A stretch of 64,000 nt of DNA. Origin: Dyadobacter bucti (lineage in GTDB: Bacteria > Bacteroidota > Bacteroidia > Cytophagales > Spirosomataceae). The stretch is from positions 62,001-126,000 of the forward strand of contig NZ_SWFP01000006.1 in assembly GCF_005869225.1 (NCBI RefSeq). The letters run 5' to 3'. Shown piece after piece: positions 33,882 through 42,697 of this stretch (the first letter of the stretch is position 1; each line of letters opens with the position of its first letter). The translations under genes were made by a program, and so were the position numbers. The notes under the pieces are model-generated. The model saw only the letters and a list, made by a program, of their open reading frames with translations. It did not search any database and had not been told where the DNA came from.

Positions 33882-34505
33882 TTAGTTTGGCGATGTATTC
33901 AAAAGACTTTTAAAAAACTCATTGTTGATGATCAACGAAAGAGACATCCCTACGATGATCCCTGAAAGGATATTGATCCAGGTCATTCGTTGTATCCGTA
34001 GTAATTCTATCATCACAAATGCGATGGAAAGAATGATAAAAACAATGATAAGCTGGCCGAGTTCGAGACCGATATTAAAGCCGAGGAGGGGATTGAAAAT
34101 CTCCGCTTCCTTGCCCAGGAGTGCGCGAAGGTAATTGGAAAACCCGAGTCCATGGATCAGTCCAAAAAACAATGCAAGCGGATATCTGAAAGAAGAAGTC
34201 TTTTCTTTTTGACTGAAAAGGCTTTTGGGTGGTTTGTAAAAAAAATTGAGAAAAGCAGTAACAACAATGGTAACCGGAATAAGCAGTTCGATCCAGTCGG
34301 GGTTAACGGTTACTACACCTGTGGTGGCCAGGGCCAATGTAATAGAATGCCCGATTGTAAAAGCCGTAACGAGGATGACGACCCTTTTCCAGTCTATTAA
34401 AGTGTAAACAGTACAAAGCGCCATGATGAATAGAATATGGTCGTAGCCGTTTGAATCTGTAATGTGATTAAAACCTAACTGGAGGTAAGCCTGGAATTCG
34501 GACAT
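33882..34505 (-). CDS. HupE/UreJ-family membrane protein
   Basis: 207 residues, about six hydrophobic segments. Conserved polar pieces in the membrane are HITDSNGYDHILFIMAL, TAFTIGHSITLALA, GLIHGLGFSNYL and FNIGLELGQL, a His/Asp set typical of HupE/UreJ proteins that are linked to nickel or cobalt transport. No hydrogenase or urease genes are in the window, so the metal link is only by family. It is the first gene of an operon with the M1 metallopeptidase. Confidence 0.8.
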   Translation of the reverse strand: MSEFQAYLQLGFNHITDSNGYDHILFIMALCTVYTLIDWKRVVILVTAFTIGHSITLALATTGVVTVNPDWIELLIPVTIVVTAFLNFFYKPPKSLFSQKEKTSSFRYPLALFFGLIHGLGFSNYLRALLGKEAEIFNPLLGFNIGLELGQLIIVFIILSIAFVMIELLRIQRMTWINILSGIIVGMSLSLIINNEFFKSLLNTSPN

Positions 34506-34657
34506 TAAGGTATTTTAGGTTAATTGGCTAGAAAAAACAACTGATTATCGGAGGTTAATAGGGAATCCGAAGATATTGTTTTCGAGGCAGTATTACAAGA
34601 TTGCTGATGAAAACGGGAGAAAATCAGCAGATAATTCTGTCGTCGTTTCCGGAAACA

Positions 34658-34691
34658 AAAAAGACCGGAAGCATGTGCTCCCGGCCTTTTT
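34658..34691. terminator. Intrinsic terminator after the beta-helix lipoprotein gene
   Basis: AAAAAGACCGGAAGCA (34658-34673) pairs with the stretch ending at 34691 at 14 of 16 positions around a two-base apex; T-rich on both strands. It lies 38 bases beyond the stop of the lipoprotein gene. Confidence 0.8.
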
Positions 34692-34729
34692 AAATTCTGA
34701 CACCAATTATATAAGATTTTTATATCAGA

Positions 34730-36433
34730 TTATTTGTAGATCGTGTTTTGCGGATCGAAGTTGGCCCATGTTTTGGTCCAGTCCTCGGTACCGAAAGCAC
34801 CTCTGAAAGTTTCTTTGGTAAAAAACGCATCGGCCCCTTTGCCTTCCCAAACTGCATCTTTCAACAAAGGTGAAGTTGCCTGTGGCAAGAATGCCGGCGC
34901 GGCCAGATTGAAATTAGCGGCGTTGAACAGCAATGTGGAAGCGTCAGCAAGAATTGTATTCTTACGGGTAGCTGCGCTAAAGTAAGCCAGCGCCTGCTCA
35001 TCGGATACACCGGTTGCGGCGCGGTCACCGCGTACAGGGATGGTCGTGTTGGCAAGGATAATTCCTTTCAGATCCAACGTTCCGGCAGTAGCATGTGAAA
35101 GGGTGTTAGCACCATCCAGACGAAGTCCCTCAGGATATCCGGCAAACAGGGAGTTGAAAATGCTGATGTCTGTATTACGACGCAAGTGCATAGCTGACTG
35201 GTAACCACCTGAACCTGACTGCGTGGCCGTGCTTGGCGTTCCACTGAAAACGAAGTTACTTACATTGGCAAATACGGGTGCTGTAAAAGGCAGGCCGTTG
35301 TTAGGTGCGGTAGCCGGTTCGCCAGCGCCTGCAAAGTTATCTGATTCAAACCCGTTAGAACCTGATTGATCTGCAAATTCAGGATCGCGCAGTGATAGTG
35401 CATACTGTACTTTACCCGTAAAGCCCCAGTCGGTATCCCAATCGTCGTCCCAACCACGGAAGGCGATCAGATTTTTTGCATTCACAGTTCCTCCAAACCA
35501 TTCGAACGAATCATCACCGCTGTACGAAACCTGTACGTGGTCGATCGTAGTTCCTGATCCAACAGCATAGAGTGTAAGACCATTGATTTCACTATTTGCT
35601 GTGTTGCTCAGGGCGATACCTGCAAATTCGATGCGAACGTATTTCAATGTACCGGAGTTATCGTCAGCGATATTGTCTGTTCCCAAACCGGCATTGCCTA
35701 CTCCTGTACGGATACCGCCTTCTGCTCCTTTGCTGCTGGCCTGATTGTGCGGAGCTTTTCCGATCAGCACTACGCCGCCCCAGTCGCCATAGTAACGCTC
35801 GCCAGGCTCTTTCATAGAAGTAAATACGATTGGCTGTTCAGCTGTACCCACAGCCATAATCTTGGCACCGGCTTCAATGATCAAAGAACCACCTTTGCCC
35901 GATGCGGTAGGATCGGCCTCTTTTCCAGCACCTTTGATGATCGTACCAGGCTGAATAGTAAGCGTGTTGCCTGCTGTTACATATACAAAACCTTTCAGTA
36001 CATATATCTTATCCGAAGTCCAGGTAGTGTTTGCCGTAATTTCACCTGTAACATCAACCGATGCACGGTCCGAAACGGTGAAGCTTGCGGTGCTTTTTAC
36101 AGTTGTAGTACCTACTGTGACAGAAATTGCACCAGTTGTTGCACCCGCAGGAACTGTTACTTCCAGACTGTTGGTGGTGGCGGCAGTGACTGTGGCAGGA
36201 GTTGTATTAAATAAAACTTTATTGTTTGCAGGAGTTGGATCAAATTTTGTCCCTGTTATTACAATCTTCGTCCCTGCTAGGCCGGATGATGGCGCAAATG
36301 AGGATACTGAAAGTACCTCGGGAACGGGCGTTGGCTCTTCGTCATTTTTGCACCCTGATAGTGCCGCAAAAAGACATAATACCAGGAGAAATAGATTCTG
36401 TCTTGTTTTTAAAATATTCATAGTGGACTTCAT
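34730..36433 (-). CDS. IPT/TIG plus beta-helix surface lipoprotein
   Basis: 567 residues with lipobox LSGC near residue 28. An IPT/TIG Ig-like domain (about 42-120: VSSFAPSSGLAGTKIVITGTKF) is followed by a right-handed beta-helix-like domain of a Bacteroidota family with the fingerprint SYSGDDSFEWFGGTV and FRGWDDDWDTDWGFTG. No catalytic residues are known. It is cotranscribed after a TonB-dependent receptor (58-base gap), and pairs of this kind act as receptor plus surface partner, in analogy to SusC/SusD. The Pho-box-like repeat ahead of the receptor hints at phosphate control. Confidence 0.75.
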   Translation of the reverse strand: MKSTMNILKTRQNLFLLVLCLFAALSGCKNDEEPTPVPEVLSVSSFAPSSGLAGTKIVITGTKFDPTPANNKVLFNTTPATVTAATTNSLEVTVPAGATTGAISVTVGTTTVKSTASFTVSDRASVDVTGEITANTTWTSDKIYVLKGFVYVTAGNTLTIQPGTIIKGAGKEADPTASGKGGSLIIEAGAKIMAVGTAEQPIVFTSMKEPGERYYGDWGGVVLIGKAPHNQASSKGAEGGIRTGVGNAGLGTDNIADDNSGTLKYVRIEFAGIALSNTANSEINGLTLYAVGSGTTIDHVQVSYSGDDSFEWFGGTVNAKNLIAFRGWDDDWDTDWGFTGKVQYALSLRDPEFADQSGSNGFESDNFAGAGEPATAPNNGLPFTAPVFANVSNFVFSGTPSTATQSGSGGYQSAMHLRRNTDISIFNSLFAGYPEGLRLDGANTLSHATAGTLDLKGIILANTTIPVRGDRAATGVSDEQALAYFSAATRKNTILADASTLLFNAANFNLAAPAFLPQATSPLLKDAVWEGKGADAFFTKETFRGAFGTEDWTKTWANFDPQNTIYK

Positions 36434-36491
36434 TTGGTTTGTAATAAAAACAATTGGGTTTTACTTGTTGGTGAAGCTTGCCAGGTTCTGT

Positions 36492-39374
36492 TTATGGTAT
36501 AACCGTTCTTTTGCCAAAGGTGTAGGCGGCGGTGATCGTGTAATAGCTGCCTCTTTTGAACCTGCGGATATCCTGGTCGGCGGAGGCTGATTTTGAAGTT
36601 ACGTCGCTGCCTATCTTCCCATCGCGGTTAAAGTCTTGTGAGAATCTTACCGGCTGGTTCAGGATGTCCTGGATACCCAGACGGATTTCAAGGTTGTTCT
36701 TGAATTTCTTGCTGATATTCAGATCAAGTACGTTGCGGGGCATTTCATAAACCGTCGGATTTTCGATATTACCGACCGCGAAGATCCGCTGGCCGAAGAT
36801 GTTGTAAAGAATGTTCCACTGCCATCCTGATGGTGCCGCATAGTAAACCCCTGTGTTGATCAGGTATGGGGACTGGTTTGCCATTGGACGTTTTGTGTCT
36901 GCAATACCTGTGAGGTCGTATTTTACATTTGCGCCGCTCAGGTCAGGGCCTTCCACAAACTGGCCAAGGTTTACAGTACTTTTGATAAAAGAAGCATTTC
37001 CAACCAATGTCAGGTTCTGCAGGAATGGACTTGCAGCTTCCTGGAAGCCTTTACGGATTTCAAGTTCAACCCCGTAGTTGGTGGAGTTGTCGGCATTGAT
37101 AAAAGTATAAGCAAGACCATTACCGGTTGGAAGCAGGAACGTTTCGATCGGGTTTTTGAAATACTTGTAAAAACCAGTTACCGAGATCAGCTCATTTGTG
37201 CTTGGGTAAAATTCCCATTTTGCATCGATGTTCTGAATTTTAGCTGTTTTAAGTGCAGTATTTCCGCGGATGTCAGCCTGCAGATTGAAGTCAAAATAAG
37301 TGAACGGTGCAAGTTCCCGGAATTCCGCTCTGTTGAGTGTGGAAGAGAACGCGAGCCTCAGGTTTTGTTTTTCGGAGACCTTATATGTGAAGTTCAGCGA
37401 AGGAAGCGGGATGAACAATTTATTGTTAACAAGCTCTTTTCTTTCGTTTACAACATAAGAATGAAGTTGTTGGTTATTGTATTCACCTCTGAAACCTACC
37501 GTCAGAATTGCTTTTGATCCGAAATTCACATCACCGCTCAGGTAAGCAGCATAGTAGTTATTGATACCCTGGTATGAATCCAGGTCCTTGGTACCGTCTT
37601 TGATTGTCAGCCCGCCGGTGCGTCCCGTTAAATTTTCAGGCGTAAAAACGGATCCTAATTCGCTGCGGAGTACAGCTGAAGCATTTCCAACGCTGTTATA
37701 TCCATAAAAACGTGCAGAGTAATCGCGGTCCTTGCGTTCGCCGTACACGCCGAACCGGATTTTGTTAGGCTCACGGTCGGTTGGATTACCCAGTGCATGT
37801 TCGCCGTTTACCGAAAGGGTCAGTACCTGTTCGTTCAATTTAGAGAAAAAACGTCCCAGGTCGATCGGGTTAGGGTCGGTAGGTGCTACGATCTGAAAAG
37901 GTGCAGGTTCATCGCTTCCTGTTGGCGTTGAGCGTTGGAAACGGATGCGTTTCCAGTCGGGCTCCCAGCGGCCGGTGTAACCGTAGCCAGCGATCCAGTT
38001 CAGCTTGGTAAGATCCCCAAATTTGTGGTCACCCGCAACCTGAGTGGTGACAATGGTGCGGTTTTCAAAACGTTGCGAATAATTGCGGACATCGTATTCA
38101 TCGATCACTCTTTGTCCTTCACGAACAACGGTTTCGGTATTCCCAAGCTGGTTGAACAAAGTTTTCCACTCCAGGTTGAAAACCGGCGAGAAATGGAATG
38201 TCCAGTTGTGCAATACACCGATCCGTGACTGACGCTGATAGTTCTTGTCTGTGTAGTTTTCAAAAACATCGTTTGCAGTTAGTCCGTTCTGGTACAATTT
38301 CAGGCCAACCTCTGCATATTGGTTCGTTAATGAATAGTTGACATTGGTAAGATTGCTGACATTCACATTTCCGATGTCAAAACGTCTTCCCATATTCAGG
38401 GCAAAACGCATATCAGGATTCGCAGTGACCTCCTTTAAAGCCCATGTATTGGGCAATAACTGTGCATAAGATGCCCTTTCAGGAGCACTCAGTATGTTGA
38501 AGTCGGCCGATCTTTTTGGGAATGCGCTAGAAAGCTGCTGATCTGCTCCCCACAACCCCAGCCAGTTTGCGCCGCTGCGGGTGTGCGTTTGTAAGTTTTG
38601 AAAAGTTGTATTGGCACGATAGCCGATTGTGGCAGCACCTTCCGTGAAGTTCTGGTCCGGGCGGCGTTTGGTGTAAATCTTGATGATACCACCGGCAAAA
38701 TCGCCAGGTGATTCTGCAGAACCGGATTTGTATACAATCATCCGGTCGATGATATTACTTGGAACGAGATCAAAAGAGAACGAACGGGTATCCACTTCGC
38801 TGGAAGGTGTGATCACATCGTTGATCAGTACTGCGTTGTAGCGTGAACCTAACCCGCGGATCATTACGAAACGGTTATCAACAATACTAACACCAGGTAC
38901 CCGGCGGATAGCCGCTGCGGCGTCGCGGTCCTGCGACTTCTGGATTTGCTGCGCCGATATACCTACTGCGATCGGTTTCAGCTGTTTGATCTCGCTGATC
39001 ACCGCTACCTCGGTATTGGTTGCACGTGCCCCACGCACTACTACTTCCTGAAGCGCTTTCCCTTCTTCGTCCAATTCTGTGTCGATCACCGTAGTGTTGC
39101 CGGACTCGACTCTGACGTTGGGGATTTCTTTGGTTTGGTATGATACAAAAGAGATAATGACCTTGTGACTGCCGACCGGAACATTGGTCAGCACGAAGTT
39201 TCCGTCGACATCGGCTGCGGCGCCTATCTGCGTGCCTTCGATCATGACGGAAGCGCCGATCAGCGCTTCTTTTGATTTTGCGTCTTTGATGGAACCCCTG
39301 ATGATGCCGGGATCGGCAAACGCTGAGGTAATAGCGGAGAGGAAGAAGAGAATTGTAAATAGATTGGTTTTCAT
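36492..39374 (-). CDS. TonB-dependent receptor, non-SusC type
   Basis: 960 residues. Signal peptide 1-20 (ends AFA), carboxypeptidase-like regulatory domain about 22-105 (IRGSIKDAKSKEALIGASVMIEGTQ), plug about 130-250 (QKSQDRDAAAAIRRVPGVSI; RGLGSRYNAVLINDV), barrel to the end. It has no SusC plug signature and no SusD follows, so it is a receptor of the FhuA/phosphate- or metal-linked type rather than a glycan transporter. The partner is the beta-helix lipoprotein downstream. A -7 box and an 11-base-period direct repeat lie upstream. Confidence 0.9.
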   Translation of the reverse strand: MKTNLFTILFFLSAITSAFADPGIIRGSIKDAKSKEALIGASVMIEGTQIGAAADVDGNFVLTNVPVGSHKVIISFVSYQTKEIPNVRVESGNTTVIDTELDEEGKALQEVVVRGARATNTEVAVISEIKQLKPIAVGISAQQIQKSQDRDAAAAIRRVPGVSIVDNRFVMIRGLGSRYNAVLINDVITPSSEVDTRSFSFDLVPSNIIDRMIVYKSGSAESPGDFAGGIIKIYTKRRPDQNFTEGAATIGYRANTTFQNLQTHTRSGANWLGLWGADQQLSSAFPKRSADFNILSAPERASYAQLLPNTWALKEVTANPDMRFALNMGRRFDIGNVNVSNLTNVNYSLTNQYAEVGLKLYQNGLTANDVFENYTDKNYQRQSRIGVLHNWTFHFSPVFNLEWKTLFNQLGNTETVVREGQRVIDEYDVRNYSQRFENRTIVTTQVAGDHKFGDLTKLNWIAGYGYTGRWEPDWKRIRFQRSTPTGSDEPAPFQIVAPTDPNPIDLGRFFSKLNEQVLTLSVNGEHALGNPTDREPNKIRFGVYGERKDRDYSARFYGYNSVGNASAVLRSELGSVFTPENLTGRTGGLTIKDGTKDLDSYQGINNYYAAYLSGDVNFGSKAILTVGFRGEYNNQQLHSYVVNERKELVNNKLFIPLPSLNFTYKVSEKQNLRLAFSSTLNRAEFRELAPFTYFDFNLQADIRGNTALKTAKIQNIDAKWEFYPSTNELISVTGFYKYFKNPIETFLLPTGNGLAYTFINADNSTNYGVELEIRKGFQEAASPFLQNLTLVGNASFIKSTVNLGQFVEGPDLSGANVKYDLTGIADTKRPMANQSPYLINTGVYYAAPSGWQWNILYNIFGQRIFAVGNIENPTVYEMPRNVLDLNISKKFKNNLEIRLGIQDILNQPVRFSQDFNRDGKIGSDVTSKSASADQDIRRFKRGSYYTITAAYTFGKRTVIP

Positions 39375-39397
39375 ACTTAGGTGTCAAATTTTCGACA

Positions 39398-39430
39398 CAA
39401 AAGTAGACCGGCAATGTTACCCCAATGTTA
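39398..39430 (-). promoter_or_regulatory. Promoter and Pho-box-like direct repeat of the TonB receptor
   Basis: On the minus strand TACTTTTG (39398-39405) fits TAnnTTTG, 24 bases before the ATG. Immediately upstream, TAACATT occurs twice (39413-39419 and 39424-39430) separated by GGGG, an 11-base period as in PhoB/PhoP boxes (compare the TTAACA repeats of Bacillus). Placement over the -33 region fits an activator or repressor site. Confidence 0.5.
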
Positions 39431-39505
39431 AGCCTATATTATGGCTTGGTTATTTCGGAATGATGTTTTTTATTAAAAATCAGGCACTTGCGTCATTTTA
39501 AAAAC

Positions 39506-40993
39506 CTATTCTATGATTCCTTGACCCTTCCCGCCGTTAAAATTGTCGAGGTCATACACGAAGCCGTTTATGACTGCATATTTTACTTTTCCAGCCTTCT
39601 TCAGAATAAAAGTTGCCGTATTGCCTAACCCGGGTGTTCCGGAAGGTGCAGGCTGGCCTCCGCGCAAAATGTGCAAGGGTGAGGTAGTGAAGTAAAGTCC
39701 GAGCGCGCGGGTGTTGCTATCAGTTGCGAGGCGAACATACGTATAACCTTCTCTGAGGAGATTCAGTGCATTCAGCTTGCTTACTTCGCTGACGTTCTTG
39801 TAGGTTGTTGGATATACCTTTCCTTTTTCAATGGTAAGGCCGGTTGCGTCGATTTCCTCGCTGCCGTACTGAGGATGCAAATCCCCGAAATCTTCAATTT
39901 TGCTGTAATAGAAAAACTTGGTGGCATTGGCATAATTGACCTCGGTCCGGTTGATTCCCAGGTCGGCCAGGAACGATTTGCCCGATTGCCTGACGGTTGC
40001 ATTGCGTACCACCAGGTCGTAAACCCAGCGACCGTTTTCGGGGATATCGTAATATTCATCCCGTTTCTCTTTGGTCAGCGAATTATCGGAAATCTTGTCC
40101 AGTGCGGATAAAATGGCCATGAAATTAAGCTGGCGGATAAACTGCTTTTCTGGATCTCCCACATACACTCCCGATTCAATGAGTACAAGCGTTGTCCCCC
40201 ATTTTTGAACGTTATCACCAAACCCGCGCGGTTCATGGTCGTCGGCGTACCGAGCTACCTGGCCGGGGATGTATTTTTGTAAAATCTTGTTCATGCCGAC
40301 GATCAGCTGCATAGATCGTTCGCGGACGGGATTAATCGAAAGCTCGTAGTCATAAGAAGTAGCCAGAAATGATATGGTGGCTACTTTCGGGCTGCGGCCG
40401 GCTGAGTAGCGCATTTGATCATGGAGGTTAAAACCGAAGTCGGGTTTCAGCCTGTCCACAAGTCCTTTCAATATCACTGCTTCGGGCGTCTGGCGGGAAG
40501 CGGCGTCGCGGTTCATATCAATACCCTGCATTGTCCTCCGCTGGTAGCGCTCGGCCCCGTCTGGATTGAGCATAGGGACAAAGTACAAGGTAGTATTTTC
40601 AAGAAGTTTTTTGCGGTAATCGTCGAAACCATCGTTTTTGCCTTCCATAAAATTGAAGATATCAAAACTGGCCATGGTGGCCGTAGGTTCGTCGCCATGC
40701 ATTTGTGTCCAAAGCAGCACCTTTTTCTTGCCGTTACCAACTTTGATCATCTGGATCGTGCGGCCTTCAAAGGATTCGCCCACGCTTTCAATTTTGTAAA
40801 GTGGGTTGCCCTGACGTCGGGCAATGAGCGGAAGAATGTCTTTTTGTTTGAAACGGCGCTGGTTCAGCGATCCTTCCCGGTAAGTTTTATGTACTTCGAA
40901 AAGGCGTTTTGCCAGTTCATCGGACTGCGCGATGGATGAAACGGTAGTCAAGGTAATACAGAAGAAAAATAATTTTGAAACAAAGATCCTCAT
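39506..40993 (-). CDS. M14-family zinc carboxypeptidase, exported
   Basis: 495 residues from ATG 40993 (MRIFVSKLFFFCITLTT, signal peptide ending IAQ); the ATG at 41032 adds 13 residues ahead of it. M14 ligands: H and E in QMHGDEPT, the third His in FNLHDQ, the substrate Arg region in GIDMNRD, and the general base Glu in VLIESG. The C-terminal 150 residues form a beta domain of the family. It is a periplasmic or secreted peptidase, single-gene unit, divergent from the his operon. Confidence 0.9.
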   Translation of the reverse strand: MRIFVSKLFFFCITLTTVSSIAQSDELAKRLFEVHKTYREGSLNQRRFKQKDILPLIARRQGNPLYKIESVGESFEGRTIQMIKVGNGKKKVLLWTQMHGDEPTATMASFDIFNFMEGKNDGFDDYRKKLLENTTLYFVPMLNPDGAERYQRRTMQGIDMNRDAASRQTPEAVILKGLVDRLKPDFGFNLHDQMRYSAGRSPKVATISFLATSYDYELSINPVRERSMQLIVGMNKILQKYIPGQVARYADDHEPRGFGDNVQKWGTTLVLIESGVYVGDPEKQFIRQLNFMAILSALDKISDNSLTKEKRDEYYDIPENGRWVYDLVVRNATVRQSGKSFLADLGINRTEVNYANATKFFYYSKIEDFGDLHPQYGSEEIDATGLTIEKGKVYPTTYKNVSEVSKLNALNLLREGYTYVRLATDSNTRALGLYFTTSPLHILRGGQPAPSGTPGLGNTATFILKKAGKVKYAVINGFVYDLDNFNGGKGQGIIE

Positions 40994-41072
40994 GATTTTT
41001 TCAAAAATCCTCAATGAAATCGCAATGTACAAAGAGAATGTTTGGGTTTAAAAAGACTTGGGTTGAAATGAA

Positions 41073-41096
41073 CGGATGCACGGTTTCGTGCATCCG
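41073..41096. other. Perfect 10-bp hairpin between M14 gene and his leader
   Basis: CGGATGCACG (41073-41082) and its exact complement (41087-41096) flank a GTTT loop. No T-tract follows. It lies 79 bases ahead of the M14 start and 87 bases before the his leader ORF, so it could be an operator, an mRNA 5' structure, or the end of an unseen RNA. The rest of 41033-41183 holds only the promoter-like box TACATTTG (41172-41179). Confidence 0.6.
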
Positions 41097-41183
41097 GATT
41101 TGTAGTAGATTTTCTAAGCAAATTTTAATGAATTATTTAGAATCCGGTTTTCCGCTTTCCGAAAAGTTAATTACATTTGTGAC

Positions 41184-41249
41184 ATGTTTAAAGCTGAAAC
41201 AAATCATCGTTTTCATCAAGGTCATCTGGCCTTCGGACGTCTTGGGTGA
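41184..41249 (+). CDS. hisL: Histidine operon leader peptide
   Basis: 21-codon ORF, ATG to TGA, encoding MFKAETNHRFHQGH plus LAFGRLG: His at positions 8, 11 and 14. It stands 51 bases before an intrinsic terminator that ends 40 bases ahead of hisH, the arrangement of a his leader. The segment GGCCTTC just after the third His codon (41228-41234) can pair with GAAGCC (41299-41304) in the left arm of the terminator with one bulge. Stalling at His codons would leave it free and cancel termination. TACATTTG ends only 4 bases before the ATG, so the mRNA may be nearly leaderless, or start from an unseen upstream promoter. Confidence 0.65.
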   Translation: MFKAETNHRFHQGHLAFGRLG

Positions 41250-41299
41250 TGTGTTTTTGCAAGTAGTGTTGTAATAAGGTTGAATACATAGTATCCCAG

Positions 41300-41332
41300 A
41301 AGCCCGATTTTTCAGTAAATCGGGCTTTTTTT
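41300..41332 (+). terminator. Attenuator terminator of the his operon
   Basis: 11-bp stem AAGCCCGATTT (41300-41310) / AAATCGGGCTT (41317-41327), 6-base loop, followed by T7. It stands between the His-rich leader ORF and hisH with no other gene in between, so its role is to stop transcription of the his genes when histidine is plentiful. Confidence 0.88.
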
Positions 41333-41371
41333 ATGTTTAAATCCAGTAGCGCCAATATCAAGCAGGTTTAG

Positions 41372-41959
41372 ATGAAAACGGTAATTATCAAGTACAATGC
41401 AGGGAATGTTCAGTCAGTTATGTATGCGCTCGACCGCATTGGGGCAGGATATCTGTATACAGACGATGCAGATGAAATACGCTCCGCCGACAAGGTGATC
41501 TTCCCGGGTGTGGGAGAGGCGAGTACAACCATGAATTACCTGCGGAAAACAGGTTTGGATAAGCTGATACCATCTTTGACACAGCCTGTTTTCGGGACTT
41601 GCATCGGGATGCAGCTGATGTGCAGGTTTTCCGAGGAAAACAATACGGAATGTATGGGGATCTTTGATGTGGATGTGAAAAGGTTTCCTGCTACGCCCGG
41701 TTTTAAGGTGCCTCACATGGGCTGGAACAATATTTCAGGTTACCAAACTGATCTTGCCAAGGACCTGACAGACAATGCCTATATGTATTTCGTGCATAGC
41801 TATGCTGCGCCGGTTTGCGAATTTACGGTAGCCAGCTGCGAATATATCCATCCGTTCAGTGCAATGCTCCAGAAGGATAACTTTTATGCTGCACAGTTTC
41901 ACTGCGAGATCAGCGGAAACGCGGGACAGCAGATTATTGAAAATTTTTTGAAGATATAA
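41372..41959 (+). CDS. hisH: Imidazole glycerol phosphate synthase, glutaminase subunit
   Basis: 195 residues, class I glutamine amidotransferase. It frees ammonia from glutamine and channels it to HisF in step 5 of histidine synthesis. The nucleophile Cys is in FGTCIGMQLM, and the His and Glu of the triad are in AAQFHCEISGN. FPGVGEAS near residue 45 is the oxyanion-loop region. First structural gene behind the attenuator; hisG, hisD, hisC and hisB are not in this window. hisA follows after 13 bases. Confidence 0.95.
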   Translation: MKTVIIKYNAGNVQSVMYALDRIGAGYLYTDDADEIRSADKVIFPGVGEASTTMNYLRKTGLDKLIPSLTQPVFGTCIGMQLMCRFSEENNTECMGIFDVDVKRFPATPGFKVPHMGWNNISGYQTDLAKDLTDNAYMYFVHSYAAPVCEFTVASCEYIHPFSAMLQKDNFYAAQFHCEISGNAGQQIIENFLKI

Positions 41960-41972
41960 TTGAATTACAAAA

Positions 41973-42695
41973 ATGATTGAGATTATACCTGCCATAGATC
42001 TTATTGAAGGCAAATGTGTGCGGCTTACCCAGGGCGACTACGGTCAGAAAACCATTTACAACGAAAACCCGCTGGACGTGGCGATGGAGTTTGAGGACGC
42101 AGGCCTGAAACGCTTGCATTTGGTAGATCTGGATGGTGCCAAGGCAAAGAAGGTGATCAACTGGAAGGTACTGGAAAGAATTGCTTCCAAAACCAAATTG
42201 TATATCGATTTTGGCGGCGGCGTGCAGTCGGAGGACGATTTGCGGGTTGTGTTTGAGAGCGGTGCGAAGCAGGTGACCGGAGGCAGTATCGCGGTAAAAC
42301 AGCCTGAACTTTTTCAGCATTGGCTGTCGGTTTATGGGGGTGAAAAAATCATTTTGGGTGCGGATGCAAAAAATGAAAAAATAGCGGTCAGCGGCTGGGA
42401 GGAAGGGACGCAGATATGGGTGTATGATTTTGTGGAAGAATATGTAGAGAAAGGCGTTAAGTATGCGATCAGCACGGATGTAGCAAAAGACGGGCTGCTG
42501 CAGGGCCCGTCATTTGATCTTTACAAAAATCTTCAGGATAAATGCCCTGACCTGAAAATAATTGCCAGCGGCGGAGTGAGCGGATTAGAAGACGTTGAAA
42601 AGCTTGCTGAAATGAATATTTACGGCGTGATCATCGGGAAAGCAATTTATGAGAACCGGATAAGCCTTACGGATTTGCAACGTTTTATAGTTTAA
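41973..42695 (+). CDS. hisA: ProFAR isomerase
   Basis: 240 residues, (beta-alpha)8 barrel that converts ProFAR to PRFAR. The catalytic Asp near the N-terminus is in IPAIDLIEGKCVRL (D9) and the second one in AISTDVAKDGLLQGPS (general acid). Phosphate-binding Gly motifs IDFGGGVQ and IIASGGVSG mark the two half-barrels. It lies between hisH and hisF with gaps of 13 and 2 bases. Confidence 0.95.
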   Translation: MIEIIPAIDLIEGKCVRLTQGDYGQKTIYNENPLDVAMEFEDAGLKRLHLVDLDGAKAKKVINWKVLERIASKTKLYIDFGGGVQSEDDLRVVFESGAKQVTGGSIAVKQPELFQHWLSVYGGEKIILGADAKNEKIAVSGWEEGTQIWVYDFVEEYVEKGVKYAISTDVAKDGLLQGPSFDLYKNLQDKCPDLKIIASGGVSGLEDVEKLAEMNIYGVIIGKAIYENRISLTDLQRFIV

Positions 42696-42697
42696 AG

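Noticed and set aside
34506..34729. Possible gene between hupE-like and the beta-helix lipoprotein
   Set aside because: A short plus-strand frame there runs through the terminator at 34658-34691 and shows no family features.
41014..41274. 86-codon plus-strand frame as a real gene
   Set aside because: It has no recognisable features, starts in the M14 promoter region and overlaps the His-rich leader ORF in another frame; the leader explains the region better.
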